Shown one piece after another: positions 36,929-45,614 of a stretch of 64,000 nt of DNA. The notes below the pieces were generated by a model. The model did no database searches. It was not told where the DNA came from and worked only from the letters and a program-made list of their open reading frames with translations. Origin of the DNA: Pedobacter sp. L105 (GTDB taxonomy: Bacteria; Bacteroidota; Bacteroidia; Sphingobacteriales; Sphingobacteriaceae). The stretch lies in contig NZ_LMUP01000014.1 in the NCBI RefSeq assembly GCF_009765875.1, positions 620,001 to 684,000 on the forward strand, in the 5' to 3' direction. The position numbers were made by a program, and so were the translations under genes. Within the stretch, counting starts at the first letter, position 1. The number at the start of each line of letters is the position of its first letter.

Positions 36929-37272
36929 AGATTTCAACTGTTAAAGCTTCCACCTTATTGGAGGTGATTATCGCCATGGTGATCATCCTGGTGGTTTTTA
37001 GCCTGGCCATTGGAATTTATAATAATGTGCTCGGATCTTCAACGGCTGCAAAAACTATACGGGTTAACGCCATGACAGATCATCTGATTAGACAAAGTAT
37101 CAATGAAAATAACTGGAATGACCTGGATACCCTGCAGGATAGTATCAATTTAAAAAAGACAGTCGTACCCTATGAAAAAGATACGAGTCTCTTACAGATT
37201 ACGATTACAGCTTTTCAGCAGGATAAACAAATAGGGCAATCCAGGAGAATCATCAAAAAAATGCTGAAATGA
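36916..37272 (+). CDS. Minor pseudopilin (GspI/H-like)
   Basis: 118 residues with a class III signal TVKA-STLLE (glutamate at +5) and helix VIIAMVIILVVFSLAIGIY. The short C-terminal domain (NENNWNDLDTLQDSIN, LLQITITAF) fits a minor pseudopilin such as GspI. It would sit at the pseudopilus tip. Overlaps the next gene by 4 bases. Confidence 0.75.
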   Translation: MAQLKISTVKASTLLEVIIAMVIILVVFSLAIGIYNNVLGSSTAAKTIRVNAMTDHLIRQSINENNWNDLDTLQDSINLKKTVVPYEKDTSLLQITITAFQQDKQIGQSRRIIKKMLK

Positions 37273-37754
37273 AAATGGTTAAGCTACAGCGAAAAGTACC
37301 TGCTTTCACTATTGTGGAAGTAACGATTGCCATGCTGATTGCTGGCATTGTCATCGCGATCACTTACACGGCTTACCGTGTAGTTAGCGGTACCTATCTG
37401 GATTATACTAAAAAACAGGACCGGGTAGCTGTATTGAGTGTGGTAGATAAACTACTGAAAAAGGATTTCCTGGATGCAAGTCAGATCACCAGATCGGTAA
37501 ATGGTTTACAGCTTAACTCGGTTAATGGTACGGTAGCTTATGAATTTGCAGCAGCGTATGTATTAAGAAGACAACTGTCTTTACCGGCGGATACATTTAA
37601 AATCCCCGTTAAGATCAGCAGTTTTGCTTTTGAGCACCAGGAGGCTGCAGAAGGTACAACTGTAGATCAACTGGATCTGCAAACTTCCCTGGAGGGAGAG
37701 GAAATCTCGCTCCTTTACACCAAGAAATATAGCGCACAGAATTTATTCAATTAA
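37269..37754 (+). CDS. Minor pseudopilin (GspJ-like)
   Basis: 161 residues with the class III signal RKVPA-FTIVE (glutamate at +5) and helix VTIAMLIAGIVIAITYTAYR. The C-terminal domain is strand-rich (FKIPVKISSFAFEHQEAAEG, EISLLYTKKY). Size and position after a GspI-like gene suggest GspJ. Substrate of the peptidase at 27923. Confidence 0.78.
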   Translation: MKMVKLQRKVPAFTIVEVTIAMLIAGIVIAITYTAYRVVSGTYLDYTKKQDRVAVLSVVDKLLKKDFLDASQITRSVNGLQLNSVNGTVAYEFAAAYVLRRQLSLPADTFKIPVKISSFAFEHQEAAEGTTVDQLDLQTSLEGEEISLLYTKKYSAQNLFN

Positions 37755-37756
37755 TT

Positions 37757-38899
37757 ATGCCCTCAATAGATATCTCCCGTTACCCTAAGAAAAAAACTTC
37801 GGCTGCCAGTGGTCAGGATACGGCCAATTTACTGGCTTTTTTTAACCAGGATATCAGCTTTGGAAGTAATCAGGTAGCTGATAAAAAGAAGGAAGCCTTG
37901 TATGTAGAATTAAGTACGCTGCTGCTTTCAGGAATAGACCTGAGAACGGCACTTGAACTGATCCTGGTTGACCAGGAAAATAAAAAAGACGCAGAGCTTT
38001 TTGAAGGGATCAGGAAAAATATTTTGGCCGGACATTCCCTTTCAGAGGCGCTAAAAGAAGCGGGTAAGTTTAGTGATTACGAGTATTACAGTATCAAAAT
38101 CGGGGAAGAGACAGGTCGTTTGGGGGAAGTATTAACAGATCTGGCTAAATTTTACAAGAGCAAGATCCAACAGCGAAGAAAGATCATCAGCGCGGTTACT
38201 TATCCCGCAATTGTATTGTGTACCTCTATGGGTGCTGTACTGTTTATGATCAAATTTGTAGTGCCCATGTTTGCCAATGTGTTCTTGAGATTTGGTGGGC
38301 AGCTTCCCTGGATCACCGGTAAGATCATCGCTATTTCGGGCTGGTTTGATAGATATTTTATATACGTCATACTACTGATCTGTGTAGGCATTGCTATTTA
38401 CTTCCTCAACCGTAAAACATTATGGTTCAGAAGATTTTCTTCAGAGTTGATTTTAAGGGTTCCTGTGGTAGGCGACTTGGTAAAGAAGATCTACCTGGCC
38501 AGATTTGCCAATACAATGCGCTTGCTGGTCAGTACCGATACACCGCTGCTGCGGTCAATAGGTCTGGTGCGGCAGATGATTGATTATTATCCAATCGAAA
38601 CCTCCTTACTACAGGTAGAAGAAAGTATTCTTCAGGGAGAGTCCCTGCATAAAAGTTTAGCTGCCTTTTCTTTTTATCCCGCCAAGATGATCCAGCTGAT
38701 CAAAGTTGGAGAAGAGATCAACAGGATGGACCATTTCTTTGAAAAAATTGCCAGTCAGTATACTGAAGAAGTAGAATTCCGTACCAACACCATCAGCAGT
38801 TTGCTGGAGCCGCTGATCATCGTTTTTTTAGGCTTAGTGGTTGGGGTAATATTAATTGCCATGTACCTGCCGATGTTCCAGATGAGTAATAGTTTTTAA
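37757..38899 (+). CDS. gspF: Inner-membrane platform protein GspF/PilC
   Basis: 380 residues with two T2SSF domains (about 50-170 and 255-375) and three membrane helices (about 150-170, 200-220 and 350-372). Family motifs include LSTLLLSGIDLRTALEL, IKIGEETGRLGEVLTDLA, TYPAIVLC, ARFANTMRLLVSTDTPLLRS and MIQLIKVGEEINRMDHFFEK. It is the polytopic core that couples the ATPase to pseudopilus assembly. Last machine gene of the operon; a fiber gene starts 18 bp later. Confidence 0.9.
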   Translation: MPSIDISRYPKKKTSAASGQDTANLLAFFNQDISFGSNQVADKKKEALYVELSTLLLSGIDLRTALELILVDQENKKDAELFEGIRKNILAGHSLSEALKEAGKFSDYEYYSIKIGEETGRLGEVLTDLAKFYKSKIQQRRKIISAVTYPAIVLCTSMGAVLFMIKFVVPMFANVFLRFGGQLPWITGKIIAISGWFDRYFIYVILLICVGIAIYFLNRKTLWFRRFSSELILRVPVVGDLVKKIYLARFANTMRLLVSTDTPLLRSIGLVRQMIDYYPIETSLLQVEESILQGESLHKSLAAFSFYPAKMIQLIKVGEEINRMDHFFEKIASQYTEEVEFRTNTISSLLEPLIIVFLGLVVGVILIAMYLPMFQMSNSF

Positions 38900-38917
38900 A
38901 AAATCAAATCGTGTAAA

Positions 38918-39898
38918 ATGAAGAAGCTCTCTCTCTTTTTAGTGATTATTCTCTCTTTCTACTCCAGTTCTTATGCGCAGAATACTTATCCATGGGCTGC
39001 CACCGGAAACATTGGGATTGGAACTGTAAATCCACAATATCCACTGGATGTTGCTGGTAGTTTAAGGATCGGTGCACAGGGAGGCAATGATTATACACTC
39101 ATTACCGGAGGGTTTGGCGTTGGTTCAACATTAAGAATGTTTTATGCTGATGGAACAGAAAATACACGGCTAACTGGTAATAATGATAGTTGGTTAAATG
39201 CTTATCAAGGTAATGTAGGTATTGGTACTGGCACTCCAAAATCGAAGTTACACGTTGGCGGAGGAACCTCAGATCTGATTTCGATAGGGACAACTGATTA
39301 CTCTGGCAATAGCGGACAGGCCCTTGCAGGAGTTAAGGCGGGTGAAATAGCTGATGGACATGGGGGGACAATAGAGTTTCAGACCCTTTCATGGGGTGCA
39401 TCACCATATGCTTTAACTACCAAAATGATTATCCAGGGAAATTCAGGTAATGTTGGTATTGGGATCGCTAACCCACTTGAAAAATTAGCAGTTAATGGTA
39501 TTATTCATTCGCAGGAAGTAAAAGTAGATATGACCGGTTGGTCTGATTATGTTTTTAAAAAAGAATATCCATTGCTTCCATTATCAGAAGTTAAAACTTA
39601 CATCGATAAAAATCAGCATTTACCAGATATGCCTTCAGAGAGTGAAGTCATCAAAACAGGCCTTAGTTTAGGTGATATGAATAAGCTTTTAACCAAAAAA
39701 GTGGAAGAATTGACACTATATCTTATTGATAATCAAAAACAACTTCAGCAGCTGCAGGAAAAGATGGAAAGAAGTAGCCAAAATGAAAATAGGCAGGCTC
39801 AGCTTGAAGAGGAAATCAAAAGGCTAAAGGATGAAAATCAATCAAATTTTAAGGCTCTGGAAGAGAGAATTAACAACCTCGTTAAAAACCAAAAATAA
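38918..39898 (+). CDS. Secreted fiber-like protein directly downstream of gspF
   Basis: 326 residues: signal peptide 1-20 (SSSYA-Q), GNIGIGTVNP near 31, GNVGIGTGTPKSKLHVGG near 98, then a third GNVGIGIANP (about 178). The C-terminal module starts at WSDYVF (about 207) with HLPDMPSESEVI and LSLGDMNKLLTKKVEELTLY. It has an unusually long Q/E/K coiled-coil tail of about 70 residues. With no terminator visible after gspF it may be co-transcribed with the secretion machine, which is the main clue linking the two families. Confidence 0.78.
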   Translation: MKKLSLFLVIILSFYSSSYAQNTYPWAATGNIGIGTVNPQYPLDVAGSLRIGAQGGNDYTLITGGFGVGSTLRMFYADGTENTRLTGNNDSWLNAYQGNVGIGTGTPKSKLHVGGGTSDLISIGTTDYSGNSGQALAGVKAGEIADGHGGTIEFQTLSWGASPYALTTKMIIQGNSGNVGIGIANPLEKLAVNGIIHSQEVKVDMTGWSDYVFKKEYPLLPLSEVKTYIDKNQHLPDMPSESEVIKTGLSLGDMNKLLTKKVEELTLYLIDNQKQLQQLQEKMERSSQNENRQAQLEEEIKRLKDENQSNFKALEERINNLVKNQK

Positions 39899-39912
39899 AC
39901 ATTACTAAAAAA

Positions 39913-40824
39913 ATGAAAACCTACAAAATTATAGCTGGGCTTTTTCTGCTGGCCCTTTTAAATGTATCTTTTTCGGCGTTCTCGCAGGATAGTATTGCTA
40001 TTTACAGAATACACGGGAAAAACTTACCCCTTGATCCGGGCTCCAGTATAATTACTGACGTCACTGCACAAGGTGGGGTGGCTATTTTCAGGTCTGCTTC
40101 GGCACCTAGCGGTACTTTTTGGTATGGTCCTTATAAACATTTTCTGGGAGGCAATTACCTGATTCAATTTCGGATGAAGGTCGCTTCTAATCTTTCCAAT
40201 TTGCCTTTACTTAATCTGGATGTTTTTAGTATATCCAATGGATTAGAGTATGGCGTAATTACGATAAAACCCAGTGACTTCAGGATCAGTAATGGATGGC
40301 AGCTTTTTACTATAGCTGTACAAATTCCAGATAACGTCCCCGATATAGAGTTAAGAGGTACTTCTTTTTTTTCAGGTATTACGGATGTATCCATGGATAA
40401 TGTAACGATTCTTCCTGGTGATGTAAGGGGGCTTTACTCAAATGAGTTTACAATAACCGGAACGGGAAAAGTAGGAATAGGGACAGTTGATCCGAAAGGG
40501 TATTCATTAGCAGTAAATGGAAATATACATACCAAAGAAGTAAATGTTGATGTGAACGGCTGGGCTGATTATGTTTTTAAAAACGAATATTCACTGCTTC
40601 CATTATCAGAAGTAAAAACTTACATCGATAAAAATCAGCATTTACCAGATATGCCTTCAGAAAGTGAATTGGTTAAATCTGGTCTCAATGTAGGAGAGAT
40701 GAATAAAATACTGACTAAAAAAGTGGAGGAATTGACATTATATCTGATTGAAAATCAAAAAGAGCTTCAGGAACTGAAGAACCAAATGAATCAATTCATT
40801 CAAGAAAACAAAAAAAATAAATAG
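39913..40824 (+). CDS. Secreted fiber-like protein with a carbohydrate-binding-like head
   Basis: 303 residues: signal peptide 1-24 (SAFS-Q). The head (about 30-180) is a single beta-sandwich-like domain (FWYGPYKHFLGGNYLIQFRM, GWQLFTIAVQIPD, ELRGTSFFSGITDVSMDNVT) reminiscent of carbohydrate-binding jelly rolls; no named family is assigned. One GKVGIGTVDPKGYSLAVNG linker precedes WADYVF (about 217) and the C-terminal module (NVGEMNKILTKKVEELTLY). Confidence 0.72.
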   Translation: MKTYKIIAGLFLLALLNVSFSAFSQDSIAIYRIHGKNLPLDPGSSIITDVTAQGGVAIFRSASAPSGTFWYGPYKHFLGGNYLIQFRMKVASNLSNLPLLNLDVFSISNGLEYGVITIKPSDFRISNGWQLFTIAVQIPDNVPDIELRGTSFFSGITDVSMDNVTILPGDVRGLYSNEFTITGTGKVGIGTVDPKGYSLAVNGNIHTKEVNVDVNGWADYVFKNEYSLLPLSEVKTYIDKNQHLPDMPSESELVKSGLNVGEMNKILTKKVEELTLYLIENQKELQELKNQMNQFIQENKKNK

Positions 40825-40831
40825 TTATTTT

Positions 40832-41563
40832 ATGATGAAAAATTTATCTCTTTTATTACTTCTAACAGGTATGCTATCTGTTAACTCCTATGCTCAAAAT
40901 ACATTTCCGGCAACAGGAAATGTAGGTATCAATACTACTAATCCAAAAGCTAATTTTTCTGTAAATGGAACAGCTTTACTCGCAGGCGGACAAGCGAATA
41001 TCGATCCACTTGTTACAACAAATGCTTTTACTTACCTCGCCAATACAGGTCAGTTATTAGTTGCGTGGAACAGAACCGCCTCTGAGGGGGAAACAGATTT
41101 TATAGCAAATAGAGGTGGTGGTGGTCAAGGCGGATATTTATTTTATGATTATTCGAATACCAACGTGCTCACTCAATTGGTTAGAATTACAGGATCTGGA
41201 AATGTTGGTATTGGAGTAGCTAATCCAGTAGAAAAATTAGCCGTTAACGGAACTATTCATTCTAAGGAAGTAAAGGTAGATATGAATAACTGGGCTGATT
41301 ATGTTTTTAAAAAGGAATATCTATTGCTTCCATTATCAGAAGTGCAAACTTACATCGATAAAAACCAGCATTTACCAGATATGCCTTCAGAAAGTGAATT
41401 GGTTAAATCTGGTCTCAATGTAGGAGAGATGAATAAAATACTGACTAAAAAAGTAGAGGAATTGACATTATATCTGATTGAAAATCAAAAAGAGCTTCAG
41501 GAACTAGAGCAAGAAGTGAAGCTGCTTAACAAAAAAGTTGATACTCTCTCAAATCATAAATAA
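40832..41563 (+). CDS. Secreted fiber-like protein
   Basis: 243 residues: signal peptide 1-21 (VNSYA-Q), GNVGINTTNPKANFSVNG, then a module (YLANTGQLLVAWNRTASEGE, TDFIANRGGGGQGGYLFYDY) also found in the next gene, GNVGIGVANP, and the C-terminal module from WADYVF. Its last 150 bases are almost identical in DNA to those of the gene at 39913. Coiled-coil tail LEQEVKLLNKKVDTL. Confidence 0.75.
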   Translation: MMKNLSLLLLLTGMLSVNSYAQNTFPATGNVGINTTNPKANFSVNGTALLAGGQANIDPLVTTNAFTYLANTGQLLVAWNRTASEGETDFIANRGGGGQGGYLFYDYSNTNVLTQLVRITGSGNVGIGVANPVEKLAVNGTIHSKEVKVDMNNWADYVFKKEYLLLPLSEVQTYIDKNQHLPDMPSESELVKSGLNVGEMNKILTKKVEELTLYLIENQKELQELEQEVKLLNKKVDTLSNHK

Positions 41564-41574
41564 CTAGCTTTCAT

Positions 41575-42609
41575 ATGAAAAAAATCTCCTTTTTAGTATT
41601 GTCTATAATAACTTTCTGCTCTGGCGCTTATGCACAGAATACCTCTCCATGGTCTTCAACAGGAAATGTAGGTATAGGGACGAATAGTCCTGCTGCACCG
41701 CTGGATTTCGGTGGTAATATTGGTGTAAAACAATTGATCTATGGCTCTGGTGGTATTTTAGGTTTTTACATGGGATTTGGTGTAGATCTTGGTCAGGCAC
41801 CCAATACGTTAGCAACGATCATCGGACCTCCAGGGGCAAATGGCACGAGCGGAGATGGCTCATTCAGCGTTGCTGCTGCTACTTCGGTTTGGCCATACAC
41901 TGCCTACCAAACTAGGTTTACTGTTTTATCTTCTGGAAATGTTGGTATAAATACTGTAACACCCATGGCAAGGCTTTCTGTAGCTGGTACCTTATTAACT
42001 GGTGGTACAAATGCAAATCTTGATCCAAATTATGTAGCTAACAACATCAGTTACTTGGCAAATACAGGCCAAATGCTAATAGGTTGGAATAAAAGTGCCC
42101 TTAATGGAGAAGCAGATTTTATTAATAACAGAGGAGCAGGTGGAGCTGGAGGATTTTCATTTTATGATTATGACAATGCCAATGTTTCTACTCAATTGCT
42201 TAGAATTACTGGAAACGGTAATGTAGGTATTGGGATAGCAACTCCTTTAGAGAAGCTTGCTGTAAACGGTGTTATCCATTCCCAGGAAGTGAAGGTAGAT
42301 ATGACTGGCTGGTCTGACTATGTTTTAAAAAAGGAATATCCATTACTTCCTTTGTCAGAGGTAAAATCCTACATCGATAAAAATCAGCATTTGCCAGATA
42401 TGCCTTCAGAAAGTGAAGTGATAAAGTCGGGCCTAAATTTAGGTGAGATGAATAAACTGCTGACTAAGAAAGTCGAAGAATTAACACTTTACCTCGTTGA
42501 TAAAGATAAAAATGATCGCGCGCAACAATCACAAATTAATAGCCAGCAATCGCAAATTGATAACCTTAAAAAGCAAGTGGAAGCATTGCTGGTGATCTCT
42601 AAAAAATAA
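41575..42609 (+). CDS. Secreted fiber-like protein
   Basis: 344 residues: signal peptide 1-20 (SGAYA-Q), GNVGIGTNSPAAPLDFGG, a glycine-rich first head module, then the YLANTGQMLIGWNKS ... FYDYDNANVSTQLLRITG module shared with the gene at 40832, GNVGIGIATP and the C-terminal module from WSDYVL (phenylalanine replaced). Tail is a short Q/S-rich coil with a repeated QQSQI phrase. Twelve bases separate it from the upstream gene. Confidence 0.75.
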   Translation: MKKISFLVLSIITFCSGAYAQNTSPWSSTGNVGIGTNSPAAPLDFGGNIGVKQLIYGSGGILGFYMGFGVDLGQAPNTLATIIGPPGANGTSGDGSFSVAAATSVWPYTAYQTRFTVLSSGNVGINTVTPMARLSVAGTLLTGGTNANLDPNYVANNISYLANTGQMLIGWNKSALNGEADFINNRGAGGAGGFSFYDYDNANVSTQLLRITGNGNVGIGIATPLEKLAVNGVIHSQEVKVDMTGWSDYVLKKEYPLLPLSEVKSYIDKNQHLPDMPSESEVIKSGLNLGEMNKLLTKKVEELTLYLVDKDKNDRAQQSQINSQQSQIDNLKKQVEALLVISKK

Positions 42610-42697
42610 GACAATATACAGTTATTCCAGCTGAGACAATAAGGCTGGTCTGTACTTTCATTTACGTTACCCTTTATTTAGTTGTGTTTTTTATTTA

Positions 42698-43693
42698 ATG
42701 TTAATTCTTGTGAAGAAATTATTTACATTCTTATTTGTGCTTGTTTCAATGAGCACGTTCGCACAGCAGGCAGGTTCATTCAATGTTGGCGGCGATTTTA
42801 CAAAATTTTATCCCGTAACTTTTATAGATGCCGGGTCGGTTCAAAACACTGCTACAAATCTGGAAATTGGCAGGTCATCTGTTCACCTGAATAGTGATTG
42901 GAGGGGATCGATCATTGCAAAATTTAGATTTCACGAAACCAATTGGGGAAACGGGGCCAGATTCGCTGAAGCGGATATCATGCAGAGTAATAATGAGCTA
43001 GGTGGCCCAGGTGTAATAAATTTGGATTTTATAGCGGGATGGGGTGATCCTACCAGTGGGAATAACAGCAACATTGAAGTCATATGGCTACGTGGCGGCG
43101 GAACAACATACTACTTCAAATCAGATGTTGTAACAAATCCTGTTGTTTATGATGGCGTTCAAAATCCACTACCACTACTCGTACAAAATGGAAATAGTAT
43201 AACTTATAAAACTACAAAAGATGCATACGTTAACTCCAGCGGATTAGCTTATGAAACTACGGCTTATTTTTATGCGACCGGCAATAATTATTTTGCAGGA
43301 AATGTAGGTATTGGAATTACTAATCCTGTAGAAAAATTAGCGGTTAATGGTATTATTCATTCTACAGAAGTAAAGGTAGACATGACTGGCTGGTCTGACT
43401 ATGTTTTCAAAAAGGAATATCCACTACTTCCTTTGTCAGAAGTAAAAACCTACATCGATAAAAATCAGCATTTGCCGGGTATACCTTCAGAAAGTGAAGT
43501 GATAAAGTCCGGTCTCAACTTAGGTGACATGAATAAACTGCTTACAAAAAAAGTAGAAGAATTAACACTTTATCTGATTGAAAAAGACGCGGAATCAAAA
43601 AATCAGAAAGCAATAAATGATCAATTAAAAACTCAATTGAAAAGTTTAGATGATCAGTTGCAGCTAATTAAAAACAAGCTTAACATCAATTAA
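42698..43693 (+). CDS. Secreted fiber-like protein with a distinct head
   Basis: 331 residues: signal peptide 1-22 (SMSTFA-Q); a GTG at 42710 (VKKLFTFLF) could also start it. The head (23-200) differs from its neighbours: FNVGGDFTKFYPVTFIDAGS, SSVHLNSDWRGSIIAKFRFH, FIAGWGDPTSGNNSNIEVIW, LRGGGTTYYFKSD. A truncated copy of the same head occurs at 63108. GNVGIGITNP (about 205) leads to WSDYVF and the usual C-terminal module (HLPGIPSESE here). Coiled-coil tail. Confidence 0.75.
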   Translation: MLILVKKLFTFLFVLVSMSTFAQQAGSFNVGGDFTKFYPVTFIDAGSVQNTATNLEIGRSSVHLNSDWRGSIIAKFRFHETNWGNGARFAEADIMQSNNELGGPGVINLDFIAGWGDPTSGNNSNIEVIWLRGGGTTYYFKSDVVTNPVVYDGVQNPLPLLVQNGNSITYKTTKDAYVNSSGLAYETTAYFYATGNNYFAGNVGIGITNPVEKLAVNGIIHSTEVKVDMTGWSDYVFKKEYPLLPLSEVKTYIDKNQHLPGIPSESEVIKSGLNLGDMNKLLTKKVEELTLYLIEKDAESKNQKAINDQLKTQLKSLDDQLQLIKNKLNIN

Positions 43694-43759
43694 ATCATTG
43701 GAACCGCATACTCTTATTATCCCCATAACTTAATCGTTAAGATCCCGAACTTATTTTTT

Positions 43760-45091
43760 ATGAAAAAAGCACTACTCTTATTACAGCTGATGTTTGTTAT
43801 TAGCTATTCCTATGCACAGAATATCAATATTGGAACTCAAACCTTTACGTATGGTAATACAACTGTATATCATTATGGTTTAGGCTGGTACAATGACCCG
43901 GCACTGACCGCTGGTGCTGTTGCTTACTTTACATCTTTCGGTGGCATGAGATTTTTTACGGCAGGTCTTTCGAAAGCCACTTTAGATGTTAATGGTAATT
44001 TTGGTATCGGTAACGATGCGCCAAGTCAGAAACTGGATGTTTCTGGAAATATCCTGTTAAGAAATCTGGCAAATACAACCGGGGCCGGTGCGTCTCTTTC
44101 TTTTTCATCATATGATGCTGCCCACCCTGGACCGAAAATAAGCAGCTATTTAGATTTTGCAGCCGGTACTGCTTCTTCGTCAAGATTGATTTTAAGTTCT
44201 TACAATAACGGGTATATGAATGAGCTTACCTTAAAGGGTGGAAGTGTAGGTGTAGGAACCATAAACCCGATAGGTAATCTTGATGTAAGGGGCAAAACAT
44301 TCATTGGCACCAGTGATGTTGCTATTGGTACTACAGGTTCCTTTCTTCAGATAGACCAGGGTGCAGCTAGTGGAAATACTTATTCTCAAATCAGGGCATT
44401 CAATACCGGAGGTAGTGTAGCGGGTGATCTTGTATTACAAGGCAGTGGTGGTAATACTGGTATTGGTACGGCTGCACCAACTCAAAAGCTGGATGTTGCA
44501 GGGAATATGTTATTAAGAAATTTGTCAAATACTCCCGGAGCTGGTGCTTCGCTTTCTTTTTCGTCATATGACGCGGCACATATCGGTCCGAAAATAAGCA
44601 GTTACTTAGATAATGCTAGTGGTACTTCTTCTTCATCCAGATTGATTTTAAGTTCATACTATAACGGATATATGAATGAGCTTACACTAGTAGGAGGTAG
44701 GGTTGGTATTGGAACAATAAATCCTCAGAAGACGCTATCCGTTAAAGGAGAAATCCTGGCTCAGGCCATTACGGTTACCAATGCGGCGGCCAGCTGGCCG
44801 GATTATGTATTTGATCAAACCTATCATTTGCAATCCTTAGAAAATTTGGAGAAATATCTCGTAAAAAATAAACATCTGCCGGATATGCCCTCTGCCAATG
44901 AAATAGAAGCAAACGGACAAAACCTGGGAGAGGTGAATTCAAAACTGCTAAAAAATGTAGAAGAGCTCACGTTGTACCTCATCGAGAAGGATAAACAATT
45001 AAAAGACCAGCAAAGCAGAATAGAAATGCAGGATCAAAAGATCTTAAAACTAGAAAAGACCATCTCCGAAGTTTTAGAAAAAATTAAATAA
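43760..45091 (+). CDS. Secreted fiber-like protein with two related head blocks
   Basis: 443 residues, the longest fiber in the window: signal peptide 1-19 (SYSYA-Q). Two related blocks 152 residues apart each start QKLDV(S/A)GN and contain LLRNL, GAGASLSFSSYDAAH, GPKISSYLD, SSSRLILSSY and NGYMNELTL, with another module between them. The variant hinge AQAITVTNAAASWPDYVF differs from the usual EVKV form and matches the gene at 63368. LGEVNSKLLKNVEELTLYLI and a long Q/K/E coil end it. Confidence 0.75.
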   Translation: MKKALLLLQLMFVISYSYAQNINIGTQTFTYGNTTVYHYGLGWYNDPALTAGAVAYFTSFGGMRFFTAGLSKATLDVNGNFGIGNDAPSQKLDVSGNILLRNLANTTGAGASLSFSSYDAAHPGPKISSYLDFAAGTASSSRLILSSYNNGYMNELTLKGGSVGVGTINPIGNLDVRGKTFIGTSDVAIGTTGSFLQIDQGAASGNTYSQIRAFNTGGSVAGDLVLQGSGGNTGIGTAAPTQKLDVAGNMLLRNLSNTPGAGASLSFSSYDAAHIGPKISSYLDNASGTSSSSRLILSSYYNGYMNELTLVGGRVGIGTINPQKTLSVKGEILAQAITVTNAAASWPDYVFDQTYHLQSLENLEKYLVKNKHLPDMPSANEIEANGQNLGEVNSKLLKNVEELTLYLIEKDKQLKDQQSRIEMQDQKILKLEKTISEVLEKIK

Positions 45092-45614
45092 TGATAATAT
45101 ATGGCGACTTTATTGAAGAACGGTTTCAGCTGGGTAGTCTATATTTATTAGGAAACATTGGATGTTCAGAACTGCTCTAAACCAAATTCACAGCTAACAA
45201 TGCTGTACCTGCTAAGGAGTTGATTATTATTAACAAGATCGAAGTAGCCACTCACTGATTATAAACTTATTTTTAATTAAAAAAAATATACAACTTTTTA
45301 AGGCTACACCTATTGTGTTATAAATTATTCTTTTTATTTTGTCGTAAAATTAGACGCTATGCAATTTCTACTGGAAACACAACTTTTTTTATAAACATAG
45401 GCAATTTTTCAAATTATGTTATATACTCTCCGGACTGTTGTATCAGGTCAGATAAAAATTGGGTCAATATTGACTTCGTTGACGTCAAATGAAAGACTTT
45501 TAAAACATCTTTACACATTTTAACAATCATAGAAATCTATAACATCTCTTATCACATTATTATTTTTTGAAAATTTAAACTGATTAAAAAATTAACTGCT
45601 TTTAATTCATTCAT
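45092..45614. other. Gene-free spacer before RHS locus 2
   Basis: 523 bp, AT-rich, with no open frame of useful length and no recognised remnant. It must carry the end of the fiber transcript and the promoter of the RHS A gene at 45615. I found no convincing terminator, and the 118-bp leader seen before RHS locus 3 is not recognisable here. Confidence 0.5.

Noticed and set aside
27503..38899. Twitching type IV pilus locus
   Set aside because: No PilT retraction ATPase; the peptidase, single GspG-like major pseudopilin and minor pseudopilins fit a T2SS-like machine better, though a T4P origin for PilP/PilO-like parts cannot be excluded.
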